From: a virus
IMG/VR virus record: IMGVR_UViG_3300045999_008304
Span: 1 to 20,594 of that record
Length of the DNA stretch: 20,594 nt
Strand: one strand, 5' to 3'
The translations under genes were made by a program, and so were the position numbers. Of this stretch, positions 10,501 to 16,346 are shown piece by piece. Every line of letters begins with the position of its first letter. Within the stretch, counting starts at the first letter, position 1. The notes beneath the pieces are model-generated. The model was not told where the DNA came from. It did no database searches and worked only from the letters and a program-made list of their open reading frames with translations.

Positions 10501-11136
10501 AACGCAACATATGCTGTTGTTTCTAACCCATCAATAATTGGTGGTGAACCAGCGACCGTTTCATTAAATGTTGCAAACGGTATTATTAATTCTGTTTATG
10601 TAAATTATCCAGGATCAGGTTACTTAGAAACACCAACGATAACAATCGTAGATTCAAGTGGAAGTGGTTCTAATGCCAGCGTATCTCTTGTTTCTGAGTT
10701 GTCACCAAATGGTGGTAATGCTGCAACAAGATATGTGACCAAAAAAGTTGTTTTACAACCAGACAACGAATCTGGTGACTTGCGTGTTTATCTGTCTGCT
10801 TATAAACCACAAGGAACTGATGTTCATGTGTTCTATAAAATACTTTCTAGAACAGATACGCAGAAATTTGAAGATGGTTATTGGCAACTTATGACACCAA
10901 TACAAAATCAATCTTATTTTTCAAAAACAATAAACGATGTACAAGAAATTGAATTTGCACCAGGTATCAACAACATAGCTAATAACAGGTTAAGTTATAC
11001 AAGTACAACAGGTATAACATATGACTCATTTATTCAGTTTGCCGTAAAGGTTGTATTGACAACAAATGATACAACAAAAATACCGTATTTAACTGACATT
11101 AGAGCAATTGCTTTGCCAGACGGAACAGGAATATAA
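4549..11136 (+). CDS. Giant DUF4815-type baseplate/tail fibre protein
   Basis: 2195 residues, the largest gene here. The N-terminus (DDFNPDNNYHRILFKPGVAV then QARELTQLQTQLQNQ) is the signature I associate with DUF4815 virion proteins of marine T4-like phages. Near residues 1016-1035 a short helical segment (MKDIGGIENRVNNIEYYTSL) probably makes a coiled coil, followed by a conserved GLNRFKNGILVDDF stretch. Residues 1611-1640 form a linker, PPPPPDP followed by mostly Gly and Asp. DPLAQTF at 1641 begins a C-terminal beta domain. Residues about 1970-2055 carry the GGANY/GSGY repeat also found in gp7 and gp8. The exact role is unknown. Its place after gp8, where T4 has genes 9-12, suggests a baseplate-to-fibre connector or fibre. 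An AGGG lies upstream of the ATG. Confidence 0.85.
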   Translation: MKNYNVEPYYDDFNPDNNYHRILFKPGVAVQARELTQLQTQLQNQVTKFASAIYSQNTPISGGKVTYNNINVAWLKLNSVFEGVSIDVNRFLNKVITDSSGTVEAKVIAVAEETGNVNFPGDPPTLIITYLSGDNFTDAMTVYIKNGLTSSSPAATTIGVADNGGINICRGRSSTAGITEGVFYVLNGYNEIANLDGTITKYAIGNFVTVKPQTIILEKYSKFPTLRIGLSIVEKTITSSDDVSLLDPASGSSNYQAPGADRYKIELVLVSKPIELGNDDNFIELLRVENGKIQKRTDSTVYSAIDDYLAKRTYDTNGDFIVSDFSLNPTSNTANSALYKMDIGPGVAYIKGYRVESQGEIALSIDSRRARTTESASNNPIYIDYGNFLYINTVKGLFDVSTLQQFDLHCVPTANIYASNTNIYNSTKIGTATVRNLSFDRASDAENSSTFVYKAFITDVSTNVLAANVISATQQTITLENPSRKFSNVANAYAGVTLSVDSGTSFGDIREITEYDPTTCTFTVNKRFSIPPDTTSKISLKYGIHDADSLANTTISGLGNIQIKSKADVSTEGKVNNVLSGKTVVQDAGRPELIYEIGNRYVASLSDTSFSTTQVFRNKSFSNVSGVAQLQITLPIGSQSIMDFGGGTGTLSDSSIQQNYTIVCVGNPSATYAVGDIIPFTGNGRSISISSDKNTLTLTAGDTVNVPTNMAVSIVAKMSVTNGDDTTKVVRSKNLITGNTSNVWITGTSGTISNTFVDLTRGQVYIKNSDLVTPGQAQSLYVTDLKRIVKIIDTRDKNTDATLAMLSNPTFDATNNYILDNGQRDNTYEHANIRLRPGFAQPKGHILVIFDYYSHSGGDGYFSGMSYLNPVSTSPENYGSIPVYKSKDGKEYNLRDCLDFRPSRLNATANRLFETTGNPLTDDTGVFIPEYTTNFLCDYSYYLGRKDIMVLTKDSAFTIIEGVPAKNPIFPVEPDGALVLAELTHDPYTAFIPSEAPVGVLPNLSIQRRSHKRFTMKDIGGIENRVNNIEYYTSLSLLEQKASTLQVPDSNGLNRFKNGILVDDFSSFSTLDSNNADFNCSVDVLLKRMSASQLVTNYPLQSSVILNSIGNLSPSTLASLGFGYHKIEPSTNMFSLPFVSRNVINQRFASGVLNVNTYGQTFFNGNMQLVPPMDNWVDNKKQPDLLMVDPSMQLFLQSESLNVLNVGNWQQIPGTQFSTTASSVGGGGTTITTSTYADFDQKTVTGYWSKLPSSYVNDNGYITSVAMQPYIRPQDIFVKAEGLRTSTAMKTFFDNVRIDKYVSMPAVVELENVSGKFKAGDLLGYLNSGNWTFVGTILDVYNYDNTNKTRLYAWISDRAMTARTISRLQNAQFNSAGQYASTTASGTPKAGTINGVTMYPTGLNPAPQNGTSSAISGGGTVTTNVTQIRLSALCSNTNNFYTGSDIYLTTNDSTEVKYYEAKITAYDGTTKIATLSTAVNITAGFNATKNVSLQTSYRIHGTADNYVKSLATGKAPKICSSEGGVLVFRFSVPAGVFQNGQRILKVDNRYVDSLETTATSYASATFTASGLSTTSQALNFAPSVDSARNTFVSTAFIDNRLIAQSSQFIPDPPPPPDPGTWGGWDNSGGGDGGGDGGGGGDPLAQTFQFDKINFPNGLFLRSIRVYFQSKPTETNTPITLTLVGTLNGYPNGISLDNGIVTLTPDKVNVSDNPHHLDPSTYTDFTFKVPVFINPDTLYAFILKSPGTDYTVYVAAIDSLAIPSTTKNLPTDATGQFTKINQLPYMGNLFESQNALAWSTTQGKNMMFGVDQAYFDISQSPTIQFVVPENIPSRKSVINDIFKEVDGEDLINFDDSISTSDILSDAYNLTTTDLIPTTAGINYRYNATVAATNQLIGERPVTPGRFGSPTLDNILLDDGNGQRKLVANSSNSFILSATIYSNDRNVSPFISDDGLSLYNIVWNMNNLPLTNSQISLVSGGANYNANATYAVVSNPSIIGGEPATVSLNVANGIINSVYVNYPGSGYLETPTITIVDSSGSGSNASVSLVSELSPNGGNAATRYVTKKVVLQPDNESGDLRVYLSAYKPQGTDVHVFYKILSRTDTQKFEDGYWQLMTPIQNQSYFSKTINDVQEIEFAPGINNIANNRLSYTSTTGITYDSFIQFAVKVVLTTNDTTKIPYLTDIRAIALPDGTGI

Positions 11137-11137
11137 T

Positions 11138-11362
11138 ATGTACGTTAAAGTAAAAGATAGTAATTTTGTTAGGGATACCAATTCTATGGGCTTAATAAAT
11201 ACGGATTATTCTTCTAGAGAAGAATATTATAATAAAGTTAGATTATTTAAGTCTCAAAAAGAGCAAATAAATAACATGAACAAAGAAATATCCGATTTAA
11301 AAACTGATATTTCTGAAATCAAGCAATTGATTCTTAAACTAGCAGAGAAGAATAATGGCTAA
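11138..11362 (+). CDS. Small conserved coiled-coil protein
   Basis: 74 residues, starting MYVKVKDSNFVRD. An in-frame ATG exists 30 bases upstream inside the giant gene, but 11138 is preferred. It follows the upstream stop by one base, has AGGA at 11127-11130 at good spacing, and gives the MYVKVKD start I recall from small proteins of marine T4-like phages. Residues about 36-70 are highly charged with hydrophobic residues at heptad spacing (INNMNKEISDLKTDISEIKQ), so a coiled coil is likely. No enzymatic motif or membrane segment is visible. Function is unknown; the position between structural genes suggests a virion or assembly protein. It overlaps the next gene by 8 bases. Confidence 0.8.
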   Translation: MYVKVKDSNFVRDTNSMGLINTDYSSREEYYNKVRLFKSQKEQINNMNKEISDLKTDISEIKQLILKLAEKNNG

Positions 11363-11732
11363 TACCGTTAATATTTTAAGTTACGCCAATACCTTTGGCG
11401 ACTGGATGATTAATACGAATCAAATTGCTGATGAATTAAATCGTCTAAGTAAAGGTACATATACAGTAGAAGGCACATTAATACTTAATGGTGCAAATGT
11501 AGGTTTACAAGTATCAAATACAGCATTATTTACTGGAAATGTATTAATAACAAAAACAGGAACACCACTACAAGTTACACATAGTGCAAGTATCGGTGCA
11601 AATCTAAGTGTTGGTGGAACATTAACTGCAAACAATTTATCTGTAACAAGTAGTATTGGAGGTCCAGCAGTTATCGAATTTAGACAAAAGATTTTAGATG
11701 ATGCTTTAGCGGTATCAGTTGCACTAAGTTAA
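11355..11732 (+). CDS. Short fibre-like structural protein
   Basis: 125 residues. The N-terminus (ANTFGDWMINTNQIADELNR) is a helical module I associate with the starts of fibre-like proteins in marine phages, probably an attachment or trimerisation segment. Residues about 38-105 consist of short alternating beta strands rich in Thr, Asn, Gly and Val (GTLILNGANVG, GNVLITKTGTPLQV, ANLSVGGTL), the style of a triple-stranded fibre shaft. It ends with a short helix rather than a receptor-binding tip. It could be a short connector between the baseplate and the longer fibres encoded downstream. The start overlaps the upstream coiled-coil gene by 8 bases, so expression is probably coupled. Confidence 0.75.
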   Translation: MANTVNILSYANTFGDWMINTNQIADELNRLSKGTYTVEGTLILNGANVGLQVSNTALFTGNVLITKTGTPLQVTHSASIGANLSVGGTLTANNLSVTSSIGGPAVIEFRQKILDDALAVSVALS

Positions 11733-11745
11733 TATAGGAATAAAA

Positions 11746-12075
11746 ATGAACACCTTTAAATCATATCCTTCAAAAAATGTTACCACATCAGGTGCAACGG
11801 TATATACTGTACCATTCAACACACAAGCTATAGGTGTTGGATTAATTGTTGCAAATACTTCTAGAACTCCTTACGAAGCAAATGTTTATGTTACTAGAGA
11901 ATCTGTAGATTTTTACATTGTTGCAAATGCTACGATTCCTGTGGGTGGTTCACTTGTTGTTGCAGGATTAGAACAAAAGTTAGTTTTAGAAACTGATGAT
12001 GCAATAAAAGTTAGACCTTCAGCAAATAGTGCTTGTGATGTATTTTTATCAGTACTAGAAGTTGTACCAACTTAA
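11746..12075 (+). CDS. Small beta-rich virion protein
   Basis: 109 residues with AGGA upstream (AGGAATAAAAATG). The sequence is almost all predicted beta strand: TSGATVYTVPFNTQAIGVGL, then NVYVTRESVDFYIVANATIP, then VVAGLEQKLVLETDDAIKV and a last strand DVFLSVLEVV. This resembles small single-domain beta-sandwich proteins found among fibre genes of marine T4-like phages. No catalytic motif, signal peptide or membrane helix is visible. A decoration or fibre-accessory role is inferred only from context: it sits between a short fibre-like gene and a long fibre gene. The name is therefore descriptive. Confidence 0.72.
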   Translation: MNTFKSYPSKNVTTSGATVYTVPFNTQAIGVGLIVANTSRTPYEANVYVTRESVDFYIVANATIPVGGSLVVAGLEQKLVLETDDAIKVRPSANSACDVFLSVLEVVPT

Positions 12076-12091
12076 TCAATAAAAGGCTGAC

Positions 12092-13504
12092 ATGAGTTAT
12101 ATTGGCAATTCTAATATAGAAAACTGGATTACGCCTGGTGTAGATTTTTTTTCAGGCAACAGTTCAACAACAGCATTTAAACTTACTAGATATGTTGAGT
12201 CTGTAAATGACGTACAAGTTGTTGTTAATGGTCTTGTAATAAATCCATCACTTTATTACATCAATTGGGGTACAAATGAACTAACTTTCATTACTGCTCC
12301 TGGAACAGGTACGAACAACATTGTTATTCGTTATCTCTCAAGACAAACATCATTAGTTGCACCAGCTCAAGGCACAGTTTCATATAGAGCACTTGCAATA
12401 GGTGCGCCAGAATGGAATTCACAAGGTGATGTAAATATTTTGCGTAATTTTACAGTATATGGAAATTGGGCCAATGTAAATGTACTCCACGCAAATTCAA
12501 ATATCTATGTTGATGGTTTTTATTATGGAAATGCATACACATTAACCGGCATTAATGCAGAAAGCATCGATCACAATATTGTAAGTCCTACTGTCCTCGG
12601 AACAGGCACCGCAAACGGCGATACATACTTAACTGGTGCATCAACATATCGATACTTACTACAAACTTCTTTTAGTGGCGGCAATACAGGATTAACACCA
12701 TTAACAACAACAATAGGTAACGTTGTATTAGGTGGCACACTAAAAACTGCAAATGGCGGTACCGGATTAACATCATTTATTGCAAATAGTGCAATTTATG
12801 CAATCAATGGATCAACATTAACTTCTGGAACATTGCCACCAATTGCAGGTGGAACAGGATTAAGTAGTCCTGCAGCGAATAGTGTTGTGATAACTAATGG
12901 TGCAAGTGCATATAACACCGTTGCTCCTGGTGTTGCTAATAATATTCTTGTTTCTAATGGAACAAATTGGGTGTCAGGAAATGTTTTAGATTATGGCATT
13001 GCAACAACACAATTGGCTGGAGGCGGCCGTGGAACAATTATAACATCAAGTGCAACATATACTGTACCTCAAGGTATTAGGAATTTAAAAGTAACTTGCG
13101 TTGGTGGTGGCGGAGGTTTTGTTGTTTCACCTAATCTGTTATATGGATCGAGAGGCGGTAACGGAGGCATTGCTGTTAAATATATCACAGGATTAAGTGG
13201 TGGAGAAAGTGTTGTTGTTACAATAGGTTCTAAAGGTGCATCAATTAATGCATATTCAGGAACAGCGAACACGGGCGGAACAACATCATTTGGTGCTTAT
13301 TGTACTGCAACTGGTGGTTATGGTGGTTATTATGATTATTGGGGTGTTGCTCAAGACGGCGGTGATGGTTTAGGTGCAACAGGTGATTTCAATAAAACTG
13401 GTGAATCATACAAACCAGCAGGATCATTGTTCTCTTATGGTCAAGGCGACCACAGACCTGATGCAGCATCTATACCCAACGGAATGGTTTTGATAGAATA
13501 CTAA
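12092..13504 (+). CDS. Tail fibre protein with glycine-rich tip
   Basis: 470 residues, preceded by AAAGG. Residues 1-100 (MSYIGN..., a conserved VVVNGLVINPSLYYINW strand pair, then GTNNIVIRYLS) form a beta module shared with the S74 fibre at 14649, probably the baseplate-proximal anchor. The shaft carries GGTGLTSF near residue 222 and GGTGLSS near 253, and a VANNILVSNGTNWVSG repeat near 281 also found in the next two fibres. From about residue 315 a new domain begins (ATYTVPQGIRNLKVTCVGGG), Gly- and Tyr-rich, ending MVLIEY. That resembles the Gly-rich beta tips of many phage fibres and is the likely receptor-binding end. No chaperone domain is visible. Confidence 0.85.
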   Translation: MSYIGNSNIENWITPGVDFFSGNSSTTAFKLTRYVESVNDVQVVVNGLVINPSLYYINWGTNELTFITAPGTGTNNIVIRYLSRQTSLVAPAQGTVSYRALAIGAPEWNSQGDVNILRNFTVYGNWANVNVLHANSNIYVDGFYYGNAYTLTGINAESIDHNIVSPTVLGTGTANGDTYLTGASTYRYLLQTSFSGGNTGLTPLTTTIGNVVLGGTLKTANGGTGLTSFIANSAIYAINGSTLTSGTLPPIAGGTGLSSPAANSVVITNGASAYNTVAPGVANNILVSNGTNWVSGNVLDYGIATTQLAGGGRGTIITSSATYTVPQGIRNLKVTCVGGGGGFVVSPNLLYGSRGGNGGIAVKYITGLSGGESVVVTIGSKGASINAYSGTANTGGTTSFGAYCTATGGYGGYYDYWGVAQDGGDGLGATGDFNKTGESYKPAGSLFSYGQGDHRPDAASIPNGMVLIEY

Positions 13505-13514
13505 AGGCAAATAA

Positions 13515-14393
13515 ATGACAAAAGCAGCAAATCTAGCCAATTTAGCAAGTAATACAAATTTTGGTATTTTAAATATCTGGCGTGGTGGTACCGGCAGAGA
13601 TGCCTATCACGCAAATGGTGCTTTACACTTTACCACAGGCAACAATATTATTCAAGTTGGAACATTACCAACAAATATTGGAGGAACAGGCCTGGCGTCT
13701 TTCAATATTGGAGGCGCACTCTACGCTACATCAAACAATACTCTGACATCCAACACACTTCCTGTCGCTTCTGGAGGGACTGGCGCATCAGAATTAGCTA
13801 ACGGTTGTATCATAATTGGCAGAGGTCTAAATCCAGTAGATGTTCTTTCACCTGGATCACCAAATAATGTCATTATTTCTGACGGAACAAAATGGTATGC
13901 CGCAAATGCTACAACACGGGGAATTGGTATTATACCAAGACCTTCTGCCGCAAATAATATCCTTATTGACACTGGTAATGATTGGATAAGTAGACCTTCT
14001 TATGGATTAGGCTTAAGTCCAGGAACGGCAAATAATATCTATATTTCCGATGGAACAAATTGGATATCACAATCACAATCAACATTAAATGTTGTTGGTG
14101 CAGGACAATCATGGACAAGTTTATCTTGGCCAGCAGATAGAACTCCACAAACTCAATATACAAACACCACCGGCAAACCAATTATGCTGTCAGTTGTATT
14201 CAGTTCTAATAGTTCTGCAACAACGGTTCGTGGTGGTATAAATGTGGGTGCGGTTACAATTGCAAACACGCAAGTAACTTCAACAGGAAATACAGAAACA
14301 CTACAAGCATTTGTTCCACACAATTCTACATATATGGTATCAACATCCAATACATTGCATATGCAAATTACATCTTGGGCGGAGTTAAGATAA
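13515..14393 (+). CDS. Tail fibre protein with NGTNW repeats
   Basis: 292 residues, with AAAGG upstream. It has three GGTG motifs (residues 24-27, 56-59, 87-90). It then has three tandem copies of a repeat of about 16 residues ending in Trp: SPNNVIISDGTKWYA (about 115-129), AANNILIDTGNDWIS (about 145-159) and TANNIYISDGTNWIS (about 171-185). The same repeat occurs once in each neighbouring fibre. The last 100 residues form a beta-rich domain (YTNTTGKPIMLSVVFSS onwards), a plausible receptor-binding head. It lacks the SYIG anchor module of its neighbours, so it may be a distal fibre segment joined to another fibre protein. The stop overlaps the next ATG by one base. Confidence 0.82.
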   Translation: MTKAANLANLASNTNFGILNIWRGGTGRDAYHANGALHFTTGNNIIQVGTLPTNIGGTGLASFNIGGALYATSNNTLTSNTLPVASGGTGASELANGCIIIGRGLNPVDVLSPGSPNNVIISDGTKWYAANATTRGIGIIPRPSAANNILIDTGNDWISRPSYGLGLSPGTANNIYISDGTNWISQSQSTLNVVGAGQSWTSLSWPADRTPQTQYTNTTGKPIMLSVVFSSNSSATTVRGGINVGAVTIANTQVTSTGNTETLQAFVPHNSTYMVSTSNTLHMQITSWAELR

Positions 14394-14626
14394 TGAAAGC
14401 TTTAATATCACCTAATGAAGTTGTTAGAGATCCAACAATTCAAAACAACTCACCAATAATTGGTAAAAGAGTAGTACAGGTTGTAGAAGATGGTCAAGAA
14501 TTTCCTGTTGGAGAACCATTATTTTGGATAGAGTGTTTAACTACAACAAATCCAGGTCGTTCTTACTATGATCCTGTTGAAGCAGTTGTAAAACCTTTTC
14601 CACCATTTCCTGTAGTAGAACAGTAA
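14393..14626 (+). CDS. Small conserved phage protein, function unknown
   Basis: 77 residues, starting MKALISPNEVVRDP. An in-frame ATG 18 bases upstream lies inside the fibre gene; 14393 is preferred because it forms a TAATG overlap with the fibre stop and gives the MKALI start I remember from small proteins next to fibre genes in marine T4-like phages. Visible features are a central RVVQVVEDGQEFPVGEPLFW beta segment, an IECLTTT stretch, and a Pro- and Phe-rich end (KPFPPFPVVEQ). There is no signal peptide, membrane helix or catalytic motif. A virion-associated or fibre-assembly role is possible from context only. Confidence 0.75.
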   Translation: MKALISPNEVVRDPTIQNNSPIIGKRVVQVVEDGQEFPVGEPLFWIECLTTTNPGRSYYDPVEAVVKPFPPFPVVEQ

Positions 14627-14637
14627 TTTAATTAATA

Positions 14638-14651
14638 AAGGAACTACCTTG
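14638..14651 (+). promoter_or_regulatory. Ribosome binding site deciding a TTG start
   Basis: AAGGA at 14638-14642 lies six bases before TTG at 14649. With the SYIG homology at the N-terminus, this fixes a non-ATG start for the S74 fibre. Confidence 0.7.
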
Positions 14652-16346
14652 AGTTACATCGGCGCAAAACCAACAATAGCAGAATACTATTACGATGCAT
14701 TTAGTGGCAATGGTGTAAGGGATACATTTACTTGTACAATCGAACCTGCTTCTCCTGTTTCTGCTATTGTCGTTGTAGGTGGATCTGTTATTAGTCCAGA
14801 AGATTATTATTTTGATGGAACTTTTATAAAATTTGCCACACCACCTTCTGCTGGCACAAATAATATTCAAATAAGATATTTGGCTGTTCCTGCTTCAGGT
14901 ATTGCTGCACCAAAAACATTTAGGCAAGTTTCTGAATATTATGCGGCTGCTGGTCAAACAAATTTTTCAGTACAGCGATACGATCTCGGTTACGTTGATG
15001 TTTATGTTAACGGCGTTCAATTAGGAAATTTAGATTATCAAGCTTCTGATGGTGAAAATATAGTACTTCAAGTCCCAGCCAGAGAAAATGATTTTGTGAG
15101 AATAGTAACAGCTTACAACACATTATTAGCACGACAAGTTATTAATGCAACGCCAGGTTCAGTTTTAGTTGGTAATGGAGTAAATCCTTTAATAGAAGTG
15201 CCATTAGGTGCAGCAAACACATTATTGATGTCTACTGGCAACAATTGGATATCTCAATCTACAATATTTAATTATGATGGTATAGTAAGAGGTAATATAA
15301 TACCTGATACTGCTAACACTTATTATCTTGGATCAGTTACACACCCATTTCATTCTATTCATGTTGGACCAGGTAGTGTCTATATTGGTAATACAGTATT
15401 AAATACAAGTAATGCTGAATTGTTAGTTGAAAATGCCGGCCTAAGGATTAGTGATTTAAATATTACTGGCAACGGTACTATTGCTGGCAATTTATATGTT
15501 GTTGGTACTACAGAATTTTCAAATTTAGAAGTTTCTGGTAATTTATTTGTTCGTGGTACCACAACCGAAATACAAACGACCTCAGTTAGTGCAAACGATA
15601 CATTAATATATCTTGGTTCCGATAATTTTTATTCGGATACTCATGATATTGGTTTTGTTTCACATTATTATAATGGAGCACAAAATACACATACTGGTTT
15701 AATCAGAAGTTCATCTTCAAAAGAATATTATTTGTTTGGTAGGTATGATGATGACGTAAATTCAAATAATATTATCAATATTTCAGCTGCATCATTTTCT
15801 GCTGCAAATTTAAACGCAAATTTTATAAAAGCTAATTTAATTGGTACTTCTGTATCGGTGTCAGGCCCCGCATCAGCAGCCAATTTAACGGTGTCAGGCA
15901 CCGCATCAGCACCTTACATAAACAATGCAACAAGCTTTACTGGTTCATCTATGAGAGTGGACTATCTTGGAGTTGGTGTTGGTGCTGGAGGTATAACAGG
16001 TGAAATTCGAGCTGCCAATGATGTTGTTGCTTTTTATACTTCAGATATGCGAAATAAAGAAAATATTAAAGACATTGAAGATTCATTAAACAAAGTCATT
16101 AAAATTGGTGGTAAAACTTTTGATTGGAAAGATTCATATATCAATCAAAGAGGTGGTGAAGATGATTATTTTGTTCGAAAATCAGATTTTGGTGTCATTG
16201 GTCAAGATGTAGAAAAAGTATTTCCTTTAGCTGTACATAAAAAAATAGACGGAACTCTTGCTGTGGATTATGTTAAATTGGTTGCTCTGGCATTTGCCGC
16301 AATCGCTGAATTAAAATCGGAAATAGATGCATTAAAAGGAAAATAA
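14649..16346 (+). CDS. Tail fibre with C-terminal S74 self-cleaving chaperone domain
   Basis: 565 residues from a TTG start with AAGGA at 14638-14642. TTG is chosen because it gives the SYIG start shared with the fibre at 12092, and no in-frame ATG follows for nearly 200 codons. Residues 1-95 are the shared anchor module. A second similar segment follows at about 100-140 (YVDVYVNGVQLG). An AANTLLMSTGNNWISQS repeat lies near residue 188, then a beta shaft. The C-terminal 101 residues match the Peptidase_S74 intramolecular chaperone: SDMRNKENI starting at Ser465, then DFGVIGQDVEKVFP, VDYVKLVALAFAAIAELK and a terminal helix. In this family the domain directs trimer folding and is cut off just before the Ser, so the mature fibre probably ends at residue 464. 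Confidence 0.9.
   Translation: MSYIGAKPTIAEYYYDAFSGNGVRDTFTCTIEPASPVSAIVVVGGSVISPEDYYFDGTFIKFATPPSAGTNNIQIRYLAVPASGIAAPKTFRQVSEYYAAAGQTNFSVQRYDLGYVDVYVNGVQLGNLDYQASDGENIVLQVPARENDFVRIVTAYNTLLARQVINATPGSVLVGNGVNPLIEVPLGAANTLLMSTGNNWISQSTIFNYDGIVRGNIIPDTANTYYLGSVTHPFHSIHVGPGSVYIGNTVLNTSNAELLVENAGLRISDLNITGNGTIAGNLYVVGTTEFSNLEVSGNLFVRGTTTEIQTTSVSANDTLIYLGSDNFYSDTHDIGFVSHYYNGAQNTHTGLIRSSSSKEYYLFGRYDDDVNSNNIINISAASFSAANLNANFIKANLIGTSVSVSGPASAANLTVSGTASAPYINNATSFTGSSMRVDYLGVGVGAGGITGEIRAANDVVAFYTSDMRNKENIKDIEDSLNKVIKIGGKTFDWKDSYINQRGGEDDYFVRKSDFGVIGQDVEKVFPLAVHKKIDGTLAVDYVKLVALAFAAIAELKSEIDALKGK
15856..15911 (+). repeat. 23-base direct repeat inside the S74 fibre gene
   Basis: Two 23-base copies, 15856-15878 and 15889-15911, differ at one base (GGCCCCG versus GGCACCG) and are spaced 33 bases start to start. 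They encode VSGPASA and VSGTASA in consecutive 11-residue units. The copies are visibly richer in G+C than the surrounding gene. Confidence 0.9.

Noticed and set aside
11108-11137. Longer starts for small genes (11108, 14375, 17255, 19273)
   Set aside because: Each would extend into the preceding well-supported gene; the downstream ATG has better spacing to a ribosome binding site or a stop-start overlap, and gives the N-terminus expected for the family.
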